From: Fomitopsis serialis
Lineage: Eukaryota; Basidiomycota; Agaricomycetes; Polyporales; Fomitopsidaceae
Direction of reading: 5' to 3'
DNA: 64,000 nucleotides
Assembly: GCF_022376445.1 (NCBI RefSeq)
Contig: NW_025954965.1
Span: 992,001-1,056,000, forward strand
Below the pieces are notes generated by a model. It made no database searches. It saw only the letters and a list, made by a program, of their open reading frames with translations, and was not told the DNA's origin. Positions 26,601 to 38,559 of this stretch are shown piece after piece (positions within the stretch are counted from its first letter, which is position 1; each line of letters starts with the position of its first letter). A program made the position numbers and the translations under genes.

Positions 26601-27501
26601 GTAAGATCATCAGGTGTAGGTAGAAACGATCGGCATTGTAGAATGACGGAGTCGTAGCGGAGACCACTAGCCGATGGGCAAGCTTGAAGAGGACTGGACG
26701 AATCCCTGGAGGCGTAGTAGGGTCACTCGCCTATGCAAGCTTGTCAGAAACCCGACTGTGCATGAATAATCCTGAATGGGCGCACCTGGAGCACAGCGCT
26801 CATCACACTCCAGTACAGGTAATGGTCGTCGCGGAACTGTTTGTGCAGTTTCGTGGCAATCTTGCACGCAAGTTAGCTTACGTCTGTGCATGGCCTAGGA
26901 CGTGACAATGCACGAAGAGCTGAGGCAATGTACATACCTGTTGAGCGGCCTTCCAGTTTCCGATGCGGACGTTAGCCATGAACGCCTGCGTACCGAGTTC
27001 CTCATTGGTGGGGTGCTGCTTGTATGCGTCCTCATACATGGCGACCATGTCGGTATCTGCAAACGACCGTCAGTCGCCAGTGCCAGGACATCACGGACTG
27101 AGTTGCTCACGTCGTCCCAGTCCTCGTAGTACGTGCATCATGGCGGCGAGAGTCGACTCGTCCGTGGGTTTTGCTGCAAGGACCTCATCACACACCATGA
27201 GCGACTCTTCCACCTTTTGTGAGCGTACGAGGGCGAGAGCTTTCAGGGCCTACAGTCACATGTACGTCAGAGACCAAAATGCACACGGAGCGGAGGAGGC
27301 AATGAGAACGGACCTTGACTAGGTCGTTCTTGGGATGCTTCTTGAGCAGCTTATTGCACGACAGAATGGCCGACTTGTTGGAGCCCGTGTCAAGTGCCTC
27401 TGCATGTCAGAAACAGAGTTCCTCAGTAAGGTCCGCGGTCAGAGAACGCAGGTCGACAGACCATAGATGGGGCGAATTTGACGTTCGAGTGCGGTCGACA
27501 T
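23682..27501 (-). CDS. NAA25: NatB N-terminal acetyltransferase auxiliary subunit NAA25 (Mdm20-like)
   Basis: NAA25 anchors the NatB catalytic subunit at the ribosome, where Met-Asp/Glu/Asn N-termini are acetylated; loss disturbs actin and tropomyosin in yeast. The start at 27501 gives MSTALERQIRPIYG, then after an intron ALDTGSNKSAILSCNKLL. TPR-like helices follow: LVKALKALALVRSQK, GLGRHDMVAMYEDAYKQHP, NVRIGNWKAAQQIATKLHK and YLYWSVMSAVLQA. The middle domain has RFYLHLMILRELGLYDEAYE, VDVLNRYINAQKLL and SYKMRLLLIRLYRLLG, followed by LALEQYRAINVKQIQNDTLS. That last segment is characteristic of the family. The C-terminal part contains WLAPFHDYIRPPP and ends GVGKGVVRVCKNHA at 23682. More than ten introns are inferred. 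The size, at roughly 900-1000 residues, fits the family. Confidence 0.85.
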
Positions 27502-27901
27502 CCCAGCAAGACACTAGCAAGGCCCTCAAATGTAGAAGTACGGACAAGGAGACTGGCGACGGGAGTAGCACGTCGCGTCGTAGAAATTTTGGTGAATGTC
27601 GAGCAGCCACCGGCCTCGGACACGACGAGCTGGCGGTGTCACGTTTCCGCGCGCCCGCAGAGCTCCCGTGTCACTCCGACAATCCTCATGTTCGCCCGGC
27701 ACGTCCGTCGGCCGCAAGCATCCATCCTTTAGCCTGCCCCCGGAAGAAGAGGTCGTCGGACGTCCTCACCGTCCCAACCAGTGAGCCGCGTTGCATTCAA
27801 GATGTCAGAATGTCTGACGACGGAGCGCCCGCGGTCAGGTGAAGACGCGCCTTGCACTGGCCGCAACTTAGAACGCGACATCCTTCAACGTCGACTCTGA
27901 C
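27502..27901. other. Divergent intergenic stretch, NAA25 / NCE101
   Basis: Two start codons diverge from this stretch of about 400 bp, so it contains both promoters. Open frames here overlap each other and encode nothing recognisable. Confidence 0.35.
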
Positions 27902-28184
27902 ATGGCACCCCTACTTTCACGGTACGGAACCACACAACTTCGAAGGTCTACATGCTAACAAGTTGCTCAGGACTCTCGATCCTCTTCTTGGCATCTTTAC
28001 TGGTGTATTTGCCTACTACTTGTACGAGAGCAACCCTCGCACGGCCCTTCCGGAAGACCAACGCTTGGGACCACTCATGCAGTGGAAACTGGACAAGTGG
28101 AGACAGGAGCGTGAACGGAAGCTAATGTCCGGCGAGCAGGACGTGGACATGAACGCCATTCGCGCAGCAGTGGAAAAGGAATGA
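27902..28184 (+). CDS. NCE101: Non-classical export protein 1 family (NCE101)
   Basis: This is a 77-residue protein in two exons (27902-27921 and 27971-28184). Joining them gives MAPLLSRTLDPLLGIFTG, the exact layout of the small fungal NCE101 family. A single hydrophobic span (LLGIFTGVFAYYLYE) is followed by NPRTALPEDQRLGPLMQWK and a charged tail ending AAVEKE. In yeast the protein was linked to export of proteins lacking signal peptides; the molecular role is unclear. The tail after the conserved core (about residues 50-77) is longer than the yeast protein. The 49-base intron has a clear GT-AG and splits an Arg codon. The call is firm because the core is short but highly characteristic. Confidence 0.88.
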
Positions 28185-28280
28185 TGAATCGCTCGGGCTT
28201 GAGGTGCGCCTGACCACTACTGTCCGGCGTGTTGGGTGATCTAGAGCAGTACCGTACAAGATCACCGGCCCCAGCTGATA

Positions 28281-28810
28281 TTACTTCTGCTGAACAAGCT
28301 CCCGAACCATCTCCATGACTCCATAAAATACCTTCCTTTCGTATTCCGCCAGACCCAAGCCTTCGGCCTCTGAGGACTTGCGCAGTGCCAATCCCACGAC
28401 TATAGGTCGCCGCTCTGCCTCCATAAACTCCTGAACTTCCTCCGTCCATATCACGGTGGCAACCTGCGATGTGTACAGGGAATGGAGCGTCTGCATGTGT
28501 TCCGAAGGTGCACTTCCCAGGAGCGGTGTTAGCTGTATCGCCGGAGGTGGTGGCGGGAGAGGTATGACATTGGGTTCGGATGGGTCGGGCGGTGGGGCAG
28601 GGTCGAGGGCAGTCGTTGCTGGAATGGTCGCTTGAATCTTCCAGGATATTCATCTGTCATCGCTGCAATTCCTATCTACAGAACACTCACCAATGTGCCT
28701 ACTTTTCCAATTTGCGTGATGAGGACGAGAATGCGATCTGCGAATGCTTGCAGGAGAACATCCGTGTGAGCACCGTCCAGCTCTCTGGCGATTTGGGATG
28801 ACGGTAGCAT
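28281..28810 (-). CDS. Proteasome assembly chaperone 3-like (PAC3/PSMG3)
   Basis: The start at 28810 (MLPSSQIARELDG) is followed by VLLQAFADRILVLITQIGKVGTL. The DRILVLITQIGK-GTL segment is typical of the PAC3 (PSMG3) fold, which pairs with PAC4 to help assemble the alpha ring of the 20S proteasome. After one intron comes a Pro-rich loop (LPPPPPAIQLTPLLG), then a second half with QVATVIWTE and RRPIVVGLALRKS. It ends VRELVQQK at 28281. The length of about 155 residues is close to the family's usual 120-180. The divergent MED16 gene starts about 257 bp away. The call rests on the central motif and length, so moderate confidence. Confidence 0.68.
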
Positions 28811-29066
28811 CGTGAAGAGTGGTCTGTCTGTATCGAGGACGCTGTCGATGAACGTCTGCCGCAGAGCTTTGCGGTGGACCGCTTCAGCCACGCACGCGCA
28901 CCAGCGCCTTGGCCCTATGATCGGGATCTCGATCGCCGTTACGCGGGCCGCCACCACATTAAGGTACCAGTCGATGTTGACCTCCGCCTTTGAACGCACA
29001 ATTGACCCCCTCATTTCTGGACTGCTTAGCTGGCATATATCAGCAAGTGGTCTTACTTGAACAATA

Positions 29067-32000
29067 ATGCAAGACCCAGCGAAGTTGACACTGTCGTCAG
29101 TCACAAGGGGAAGGCAAGAGAGGACGCGCATTGGCAGCTCGGGTGGTGGGATTTCGCCCATGCGCTCGAGGGCACGCGGAGGTAAGTTCCTCCTCTCTCC
29201 CGTAGAGAATCAGTCACATACTCGTGAATCTGTGCAGGCCGCTGGTGTGGTCCAAGTCTTCCATATATACACCGCTCACCCCGCGAGCCTCAAGTGCTCG
29301 CGCGTCACTTTCCGTCCTCCAAATGCTTCGTGCTACCCTCCGCACCCCAGATTGTTGCATCATCAGCAACCTACGAGCCTGCGACTGTCATCTCAATCTC
29401 TGAGAACGAGGACTGGCTCTTCGCTTACTTCCCCGGCCGCGGCGGGGACGGTGCAGGATGTCTATGGCGGAAAGACGCACAGCTGGACAGTTGGCAAATA
29501 CGCGAGTTCTGGAGCTTCGACCAGGGTGCAGGCGCTGTATCCGCGGAATGGACATGTACCCAACGGGAGGTACGTCCATCTGCGCACGATCCCGTATTCC
29601 TACTGATGCCCGTGTAGTGGGTAGTGACAGAGAGCGGCTCGTCTGCGCGCTTGCCGCCTCGAGGCCCTATGGGCCAGCTCCCAATCACCGTTCTTCTCCT
29701 GGTTACACAAGACCACTGTATTGCCGTGTGCTACTTACCGCCCTACACGGCCTCTTTGAAGATCATGAGAGCGTGTCTGCTACAAACCGCTGTCACTCAG
29801 GAGTCTCACCCAGGGATGACTCCTTACCTACTTCCATCGGTCAAACATATGGTGGCCGCATCCATCTATATGGGCTACCAGGTAATCTTTGCTACAGCTC
29901 ACTGCTGTTCTGACCAGATCGTCCGGTAGAGCAAAACTTGTTGATTGCAATGCGCTCACAGGTTCTCCCGCCACAACGTGTCCACGAGTCGACGTATAAT
30001 GCTATGGATCTCAACATGCCACTAGATCTCAACGATGTAGGTCCGTCCTATGAAGTGCCCCTGACACCAGAATGGGACCTGTGGGGCGAAGACTCGATGA
30101 TCAACGTCTGCGAAGTGAAGTTAACATGAAGCTCGCTACCAAAGGTAGGCCGTTGTCTCCTAAAGTAACCTCGTCTCACGAGTACTCGTCAGGCATCCTG
30201 ACGCGACCGTTACCACCTATATCCTGTCCCAGTCATCATTTAACCGACCTCAAGTTTATTTCCACCCTCCTACAAAGCGCAGCAGAAACCATACCTAGCC
30301 GCGTCTTTCCTCAATTTTGGAGACTGTGCGTTGTGTGTATATGGCAAATGTTGCAGGTCATACTAATATCACTCGCTCATGGCTAGATACGTCTTCACCC
30401 AAGTCAGAGCTTCTCTTGTTCTCGTTTGGGAGACGGAATCCTCCATCACCGATTGCTCACCTTCGTGATGGGTAGGCTCGCAAGTTCATAAGCAGGAGAG
30501 TTCTGACGTGTATCTTGCAGATACCCCACCTTGAAGCGCAACAGACGTACGACGATAAGGTGCTCGACTTCATCATGCCGGCTCCTTCGCGAGACTCTCT
30601 GCTCGTCGGCTTCATGAACCTGAGCGGATCCGTACCTCATGTCAAGCAAAAGGTCAAGGGCGGGACAATCGGAACCATGCGCGTACTGAAATTGTGAGCA
30701 CATCGTCTGTCTGTCGTTGCAGGAGTACGAGGATGATGAACCGTCGTCAAGATCGGACTTATCCGCAGATGACAGTTGGGACGTGGCCCCCATAATGTCG
30801 GATATAGCAAGAGCATGTCGAGCAAGTATGTCAGACGATATTCACAGATGCGCTACGTTCGCTCACTGATACACGCACTTGGGTCGGGCAGTCCCTGCAA
30901 ACGTAGCCTACTCACCGAACCGTGTCCTGCTCTGTAGTGTAGCGGCTTCCACCTTCTCAGACTCCCACATCTCTATCATACGCTCCCTCGCCGACGGCCT
31001 GACGGAAGCAGACCATTCACAAACGCGCTTGTCGCCGAATTGCACAACCCCTTCATCACCGCCATCCGCTCAAGAAGCAGCCCCTCAGACGTAGCCCACG
31101 CATTGACGAATCCTGCGATTCCCGTCGAGGCCGTTGTGGACGTTCTCTCGGGGGTTCTGTCATCTCTCAGCAGAGAGTCGCCTGGTATGCGGGACGTCTG
31201 GACGGCCGAGGTACTCAGGGTCGCCGGCGATATCTATCTGTGCGTGCCTTGCGCTCAGTAAAGCAGTGCGTTTCCTGAATGTGTGTACCTTCGTAGGACG
31301 AAGTCGCGCCGTGCGGAAGAGGCAGACAAAGAGAGCCTTCGCGCTCGATGGAGGACGATCCACGACATGTGTTCTCTATCCGCGTGTCTCAGCGCATTTG
31401 CGATGTGCTATGGGACCAACTATACGATCTCGGTATGTTGTCCCCAATGATTCCAGATTGTATAGCTAACTTTTCCGCGTTTACAGGGGATATATGGCAT
31501 CTTGTCTGCTTCTCTACATGGTTCATCGAATTCCTTGAGGGTCTACTCAGAGAATGCGTCCTCGCAGGCGACGAGAGTTCTCTCGCTATGAACAGTAAGT
31601 AGCGTAGTAGCTGTTGTACCGCCCTCATTGACCAAACACCGACAGGGGCTCAATCCAGTACCTCGTTGAATGCATCCATATTTGTTCACCTCGTGCATCC
31701 CTATAGTCTCGAAAGGATTCGAATAATCTTGGGCTACATCAAGCGATTCCGGGATCACGTCGCATCGCTCACCGCGAAGGGGGAGAACGCCCAGATCGCC
31801 AGAGACGTGCTGTTGGACGTTGTCGACTGTTCCGGGATCGACTTGGAGCGGCTGAGCATCGTGTTCACAGAGGTATACCAAAGTCTCAAAGGCGGCGCAA
31901 ATGGTTCGTGGCTGTTCGTGGCTGTTGACTGCTACATGCTGATTCTTCGATAGACCAGGATCTCCAGCAGACGCTGCTCAGCGGTATGCCGCACTTGTCC

Positions 32001-32330
32001 CTCTCGGGCCCTTTGCGTGGGGCGGTGGAGAAGATCGCAAGTAATGGCGGGATCAATAGGGCCCGTTTATTCATCAAGCCAGGCGATCTTGTAGACGGAG
32101 TGGCTCGCCTCTCCCTTGTGGACAAACATCTCAAGGACAAACAGAGAGATGTCGTGTCTAAGGGGCTACTGCTTCATCTGTCTACAAGTTCCGTTTGTGT
32201 GTGCTGCGAGGGCAGATCGGAGACGAACCAAGGCGATCCCAAGATGCGGAGTGGATCCGCCGGTTGGCGTGTTTGGGAGAGACAGTGGCAGCATCGTTGC
32301 GTATGCGGTGGTGCTTGGTGGAAGCTATGA
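29067..32330 (+). CDS. MED16: Mediator tail subunit MED16
   Basis: MED16 (Sin4) belongs to the tail module of Mediator and receives signals from activators. The N-terminal exon encodes HWQLGWWDFAHALEG and, after an intron, RPLVWSKSSIYTAHP. WD40-like strands follow (SISENEDWLFAYFPGR, REFWSFDQGAGAVSAEW, LPITVLLLVTQDHC). A long helical C-terminal half includes EAVVDVLSGVLSSLS, FSTWFIEFLEGLLRECVLA, IILGYIKRFRDHVASL, IDLERLSIVFTEVYQSL and GGINRARLFIKPGDL. The end carries the Cys motif family members share: VCCEGRSE, then WRVWERQWQHRCVCGGAWW, stop at 32330. The start at 29067 (MQDPAKLTLSSVT) requires one missing base near 29106 to join HWQLGWWDF. Another break lies near 29295. Many short introns are inferred. 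Confidence 0.82.
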
Positions 32331-32482
32331 TGTGTAGTTTCCCAGTTTCCCTAAGCCTTGTTTATGAGGTCGGTACCAACAGACACTTATGATGTCTCCT
32401 ACTCGCTCGCATGGTGAATGTCGCTCGTCTGGATAATATGTTGCAGTAGGTAAGCTAGCAGGAAGATGGGATGTAACAGCCA

Positions 32483-35400
32483 TTAATTGTCCTCTACGTC
32501 AGTTGCCATATGCATGTCGTGATGCCATTTCTTGAAGGCGGCCTCCGAGAGCTCGCGGCTTATAGCGGCAGCAACAGGCCACGGAACTGCATTGCCAATC
32601 TGCCTGTGAAGCTTCGGGAAGGAGATAGATTGATACACAGTGATAATCACAGATCTCATTGACTCACTGCTTTCACATCTTCATCTTCTGAATGAAAGAC
32701 AAAGCTGTCCGGAAAACCTTGTGAGCGAGCTAATTCCCGGACAGTGACCATGCGCTTGCACTGTGCAAGCATCAGCACCCAGTGTATCATTCTAAGGAAA
32801 GAGCATACATATGGATGTAGTACCCATGATTGTTTTGCATCTGGCTGAACGTTGGTAACAGTGGTATTGAACCACTCATCCTTGTTCAGACGCCCATACA
32901 TCCCTGCAGATAGTACGTCAGTGAGCAGAATGTTTGAAGAATTCATTTACTAGACCTTACCAGGTCTAAACCTAGACGCGCAACTGCAGAGGACGGGTTT
33001 GAGGTTTGCCATTCCAATAATCTTCCGTCCAGACCTATATAATACATGTTCATTGCAAGCTGAAGAAAGCAATATTGACTACTTACTCCTGTAGTCTGCC
33101 TTGGCACTCATTGGAATGCTGACAACACTGAATTGTTGTGCCATGAAATGCTAGAAATCCAGAAGGGTTAGGGATCACATACCGTTCCACTTTCTTAGCT
33201 ACAGGAACCTCGGTAAAGTGCTGGATATCCCTGATATGGTCACTTCTACACTTGGCCTGAAATGTTGTTCTTGGTGCAGATTCGTACTCCACATCAGGCC
33301 CAGCAAATCCACAAAACCACTTGGAGCGATCACATGGAAGCTCAGGCACATCTCCAGCCTGATTACCTTCATTCAGGTGTGTCCTATGGTAAAAATGGAT
33401 TCAGAGTAGTAGTGAATAGACACAGCTAGTGTCATACCAATGAAATCTTGGGAGATCACCTATAGCATCATCAACAGATACAAAACGATGTGGAGCAAAG
33501 CCCCTCTGTGTGCGAATAGGCTGGGCTTTGGATTCATTGGAGAATTTCATTTGAAGTGCATCCACAAGAGGGAAGTCATGAGTAGGTTGAGGCAATGATG
33601 GAGGATGTGTGTATCCAGGGCTGCAACAAGGAAGAACCTTACTCTGGCCTGTGGTGTTCCATAATGGGCTGCTTGCAGTAAGCCAAAACGGACTTGATAT
33701 CTGTAAGCAGTGTCAGTGTGCAATCATCAAAAGCAATGAAGAAAAGTTTACTTCATGGCCAGTAAAGCTCTCACAAGGAACTTCAGGCCCCCCATCTCAA
33801 CACCCCCCTCTACACGGTGCTCCCAGCCTGATACGTGTGGAGGCTGTACTGGAGAAAGCCTCGCACATTCTCAAAGACGCAATATCTCGGCTGTAGGAAG
33901 TCAACCCAGGATAAGAGATTGAGGACGAGATGGCTTTTGCGATCATTCGCATGCTGATACATGTTGAGACGCGAATGAGGTTGACTAGAGCATCATGAGC
34001 TTATATCCGACACGATCTGTATGTTAAATCACATACCACGGGAACCCAGCCACAACTACATCGATGTCTTCCGGTTTTGGTGGATCAGGCAGACGCTCGT
34101 GCGATCGCCCGACTTCCCTGGGCACCGGAGGCCTATGACCTTCGAAAGACTTGATTGCATATTCCAGCACAACATTGGCACATTGGTTGTAGACGACCAT
34201 CTGCGGTGAGTTGTTCCTAGTACATATGTCGTGAGTACAAGCTCAAGGTCGATGTAGACCCCTAGACGAACCGTAAGGCACAGGCTGCACTTGGCGAGAT
34301 CTCAACAGCTTGCTGCATCTTCACACATCCTGACTCCTCCATTGCCAGACCAAACGCACCTACACCACCGAAGGGATCAAAGCCACGAAGCGGACGGCGC
34401 CTCTGCACCTGGATGAACCGCTGAAAGGCTTCGGTACGTGCCTTCTCCTCCTCGAAACACTCAGCACAGACCAGCAGATCATTACATTTAAGAGTTTTCT
34501 GGTCTGTCCACGAGGTGGGCGCGAGTGTCGGGAACTCGTACTTCACATAGAAGTGTCGGGGAGAAGAAAGCCAGCCTTGGCTTGCGTCGTCGTCGTTTAG
34601 CGAACGCCTGGTCACCACGAAACACGGTTCGAGGAAGGCCTCGATGGGCACTTGTGCCTCTTGCTCCGTCATGAAGAGATGCTGCTGTAAGGAAACATGA
34701 GCAAGATGGCGCATCGATATGGAGAAAACATACATGATCCTTCATCATCTGTGCCGGGCAGTCTGGAATGCCTATTATGTCTCCAATGCGGCCGAGGACG
34801 TGTACCGTGGCGGCTTCTACCGATCGTTCCCTACCCTTCGCCCTAACGAAGTCAACTATCTGAACGACGTTGGCAGGCCCGGCATCCTCGTTGTAGCACA
34901 CTACGAAATCGTTTTTGTGGTACCGATGACCACCGTAGGCGACACCGTCTCTGAGAGACACAACAGTCCGATCTTGCTCTTGCTGGCTCAAGAGCTGACA
35001 AGGCGGGCAGTTATCGGGAGGCGTCAGGGTTTGCGGAGACAACCGGTGCTCGTCTGATATGTGGGTGAAACACGCAGTCGTTTCGTCACAGATGTAGCTG
35101 CATGCCGTCGTTAAAAAGGACCGCGGTACACATAAATAACACTCACTTGCAATAGAAGACCGACGGGTCAGTACGGTCGAGTCGCGTATCGTTCGGCTTG
35201 CTGTAGTGTTCTCGGTAGCGTACATCCACTTTGTCGTAAGCGTCGTCGGCGTTGATCTCGCCGCAGGAGTTCCACAGGAACAGCTCCCGCGGGTCAGCAA
35301 GCTCCTCCAGAATGCTTCGAGGCGCATGGTCGAACCACTGCAGGTGAATCTTCCTTCGTTGCTGATTAATGTGCATGATGCGTCCGAACCTTACAACCAT

Positions 35401-37084
35401 TACCGTCAACGTTCACTCAACTGTACGTCGTACACACTCACCAGAAGAAATCGCTGATGATGGCATCTTCTGGTATATCCGCCAGGTCTTTCGGCATGTC
35501 CGGGGCTCTCTCGTTACGTTGCTCGTAGTTTCCCCGCGGCGTCAGGACAGTATCACCAATCTGGAAATTCATGAGGTCGAGGATTTTCATTGAACCGTGT
35601 CTACGAACCGAATATTTGACGCCGTCAATAACAATGGACTTCCAGTACTCGTCGATAATCCGGTCCTCGGCGGCATAGCTGTCCAAGCGGGCCTTCTTGG
35701 ATGTTTTCTTCTTCATTTGACGTTCGATGTAGTCACCGAGGCGTTGAAGCATCCACAAACGAGCGCGCTTTGCTTCGCTCTCGCGGCGCTCCTCCGGGAG
35801 CTTCACGCCTACAACGTGCAGACGCTCGTTGAACCACCCTCGCGCCAACTGGTCGATTAGGGGAGTGACGTGGGTCGGATTCTGATTTTCTCGGCGGAGA
35901 ACGGCGAGATCGATTTTCTTGTTCCACTTAACAAACATTCCCGGCCGATGATGTCGTCCAGGATGCGCCACCGGTGCAGGCGTAGATAGCCTCGAGACAG
36001 GTACATCACCTTCGAGAAGTCGGCGGACTGCAGGCACGTTCTTCAATCGTTCGCCAACCTGTATCTCCGAGAGAATCACCGAGATCAACGGGACCTTACA
36101 AAAGCTGTGTTTGCTTATCCATACCTAGCGATTAGGCTGAGGAGCTCACGTACCGTTGCAAGGAAGTCGTCTGGTTTGATTTCAGCACCAAGGAGAGGAT
36201 CCATCCTCGTAGTCGTCGACTCTATGAGTTCGTCCCACTGTAACATAGGATTTTCCTTCGCGGAGGAGATCAAGATTTGAGTGACCCTGTGAGGCCGGTA
36301 GAACGCGAGATGGTACTCGAATATGCATCGGTAGGGTTGCGAAGTTGGTACCAGGCAGACTGTGACTGGATGTAGAGTGGGCTGCTTGCAAGGTCAGACA
36401 TCACTCAGAAGAACAATGGAAGGTCCTCACTCATCCCTACTTTCATAATTGAGGCTATACTGTTCGATATCGGTGGTCCTGAAGCGCTGCACGGAGCCAT
36501 CGACACCATCTTCTTGACCCTCGTCTTCCTCGTTTACGTACACCGGCGAGACCACACCTGCTGCTTGTAGTTGGTGCTTATTGAAATTTTCGTCATCCAA
36601 AGAGTACAGGTGGTAGCCGTCCTTGGGATCGAATATGCAGAATTCGGACAGGACTCGGACAGGAATCCCGTCCTCATCCACAGCGTCGGGATCTTCGCCT
36701 GGGATGACGAACTTTCCCCCTTCGTAGATATCATCATGGTCCGGGGTGTACTGAAGCTCTGATCCGAGACATAAGCCGTGTTGTTTCCGATAGTGGGAGT
36801 GTCAACACTCACTGGGCGGCTCTTTCGTAGTATCCTGCCTTTGCGCAATTGCGAGCTTGCGCTTGGTGGCTTTGGGCAGCTACGCACATACGGTAGGTTC
36901 TTCACTCAACGCATTAGTGTCTTTGATTGCTTACCGATTCTGTCATATCATCGCGCTTCTTTCTCTTCGGTGCGCTCGAGGAGCGGGCGGATCGGTTGTC
37001 ATCTTCTTGCAACCCAGTCGAAGCCTCAGAGATCTCGTCAGGAAAGGAGACGTCGAAAGCGGTTGGTCGTTGTCGCCGAGACAT
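32483..37084 (-). CDS. Dnmt1-type DNA (cytosine-5) methyltransferase with RFTS and BAH domains
   Basis: The start at 37084 gives [17 protein letters not shown], then a basic KRKKRDD patch. The RFTS domain is at about 36427-36690 ([20 protein letters not shown]). A linker and BAH-type modules follow (about 35143-36090, with [35 protein letters not shown] and [11 protein letters not shown]; then about 34500-35000 with [12 protein letters not shown]). The catalytic domain runs 34420-32483. Motif I is [19 protein letters not shown]. Motif IV GFPCQPHSR has its Cys codon split by an intron at about 33989-34038. Motif VI is [11 protein letters not shown], motif [15 protein letters not shown], motif [19 protein letters not shown] and motif [12 protein letters not shown]. 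All catalytic residues are present, so maintenance or de novo 5mC activity in the nucleus is expected. A frame break near 33835 sits in a G-rich run. An ACGCGT lies 137 bp upstream. Confidence 0.92.
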
Positions 37085-37472
37085 GTCCTTTACAGAAAGA
37101 ATATAGGCTTTCTTATATACGGCGAGCGCAGGACGACCAGTGGCAAGTGGGCGTCACCGGCAGTCGAGAGACGACTCCAAGTCGCGCGTCGCGACGCAGA
37201 CTCGCTCGCGGGAACAGCGGACGCGTCGGTCACGTGGATCTTAATCGCAGGCAGCGCCAAAGGGATCGACCCGGGCCGCCGTACAGACAATTTCCCGAAG
37301 GCTTCAGTCGTTCGACATTCGGACAGAGTTTGCGCTCATGAGCATGTCATAATACCTCATACAACAGAAGAGCATAGTTTACGAGTAAATGATGTATGCA
37401 TGCGACGAAATCTCCATCGCGCCCCCCCCATCATGCAAGCCGCCTATCCGCCGACAACACTGGCCCCTACGC
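37085..37472. promoter_or_regulatory. DNMT upstream region / L7 downstream region
   Basis: This stretch holds the promoter of the methyltransferase gene and the 3' UTR of the ribosomal protein gene. ACGCGT occurs at 37221-37226 next to a GC-rich, CG-dinucleotide-rich segment (about 37180-37270). No gene was seen. Confidence 0.4.
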
Positions 37473-38559
37473 TCAGTTCATTTGCCGGATGAGCTTGTTG
37501 ATGTTTTCCTCTCGGTTGCCAAAGTCTCCACCCTGCACGTAGTGCTTGAATTTACGCGTCCTCCAACCACCAGTTGGGTTGGAGAGCTTGAACGGCCACA
37601 GGAAGTTTGATGCCTGATCGCAGCACGTCAGGAAGATATTGTACAGAACTATTTCGGTCGACGCACCTGCTTGAAGTTGGGGCCGGCGGCGTAGATCTCG
37701 TGTACGAGGTCCTCAACAGAGAGGATGTCATACTTGCCGAGGGCAGCTTCGATGACACCGTTGTTCGTGAGGGGGATGCGCTGCTTGTCGACCTTGCCGT
37801 AGCCGCGCTTGTAGATGAGCTCACGGACCGACTTCAAGTTGGGCTCGCTGATCATGGCAATTGAATTAACGCAGCACACATACAACACATATACATACCC
37901 ATATGCGATGTAAGGCTCAACGAGACGAAGCATCTGCTCGGTCGCCTTAGTGACCTTGACGAAGACACCGTTGTTGATCTGGAGCAGGCGAAGAAGCTGC
38001 AAAATTTTGCGAGGTTTGGGGGCAATCTCGTTGATACTAAGAATACCTATATTAAGGCACTGAACCGTTCGCAGAAGGTTATACGACTCACCCCCGGATG
38101 CGAACCACGAAGTAAACCTTCGCTTGCGCAGGAACATAGAAGTCACCCGCAGCACGGGCTGCCCGCTTCAAACGGATCTCTTCCTTCTCCTGGACGAGAT
38201 ACTCCTTCACGTAGGCCTCAGCGCGCTTGAAAATGACCTTACGCTTTGCCTTAGCTGCCTGTCAGATTCAACGCGTTAGTACGATTCACAGTACGTGCAT
38301 AGCAATGAATGTATGAATATCAACAAAGCTCAGTCCCGAAAGATGGTATATTTCTGGCAACACGGTGAAAGCAAAAGTCCCACTAGCCGAGAGTCAAAAG
38401 GTATGCATCACAGAAGCGAATTCAGAGACTCCGACCAAGCTGCCAAAGACTTACCTTCCGCGCGGCAGTCGCTGCAGCAAGCTTCTCCTCCCGGGCCTTT
38501 TCGTTCTGCTTGCGCTTCTTGAGGAGAGTCTCGGGGACTTCAATGTCCTGATGGCACAT
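37473..38559 (-). CDS. RPL7: 60S ribosomal protein L7 (uL30)
   Basis: This is a large-subunit ribosomal protein of the uL30 family. The N-terminal exon reads [20 protein letters not shown] and leads into a Lys/Arg/Ala-rich helix ([18 protein letters not shown]). Then come [39 protein letters not shown] and [44 protein letters not shown] and [17 protein letters not shown] follow. [18 protein letters not shown] precedes the last exon, [15 protein letters not shown] to [13 protein letters not shown], with stop at 37473. Seven or so introns are inferred, a high density typical of basidiomycete ribosomal protein genes. The exact start is unclear: an in-frame ATG at 38559 gives [13 protein letters not shown], but that codon overlaps a good acceptor (CCATCAG), so a short first exon may lie upstream. 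Confidence 0.92.

Noticed and set aside
28676..29161. Upstream in-frame extension of the PAC3-like protein to 29161
   Set aside because: The extension overlaps the start of the divergent MED16 gene, contains no conserved block, and would more than double the N-terminus; ATG at 28810 fits the family length.
29067..37084. MED16-DNMT-BAH gene grouping considered as a defence or biosynthetic cluster
   Set aside because: All members are conserved housekeeping nuclear genes with their own promoters; there is no transporter, core synthase or mobile marker nearby.
37170..37270. CG-rich, CpG-dense stretch considered as an origin or mobile element edge
   Set aside because: There are no terminal repeats, no target duplication and no open frame; promoter sequence is the simpler reading.
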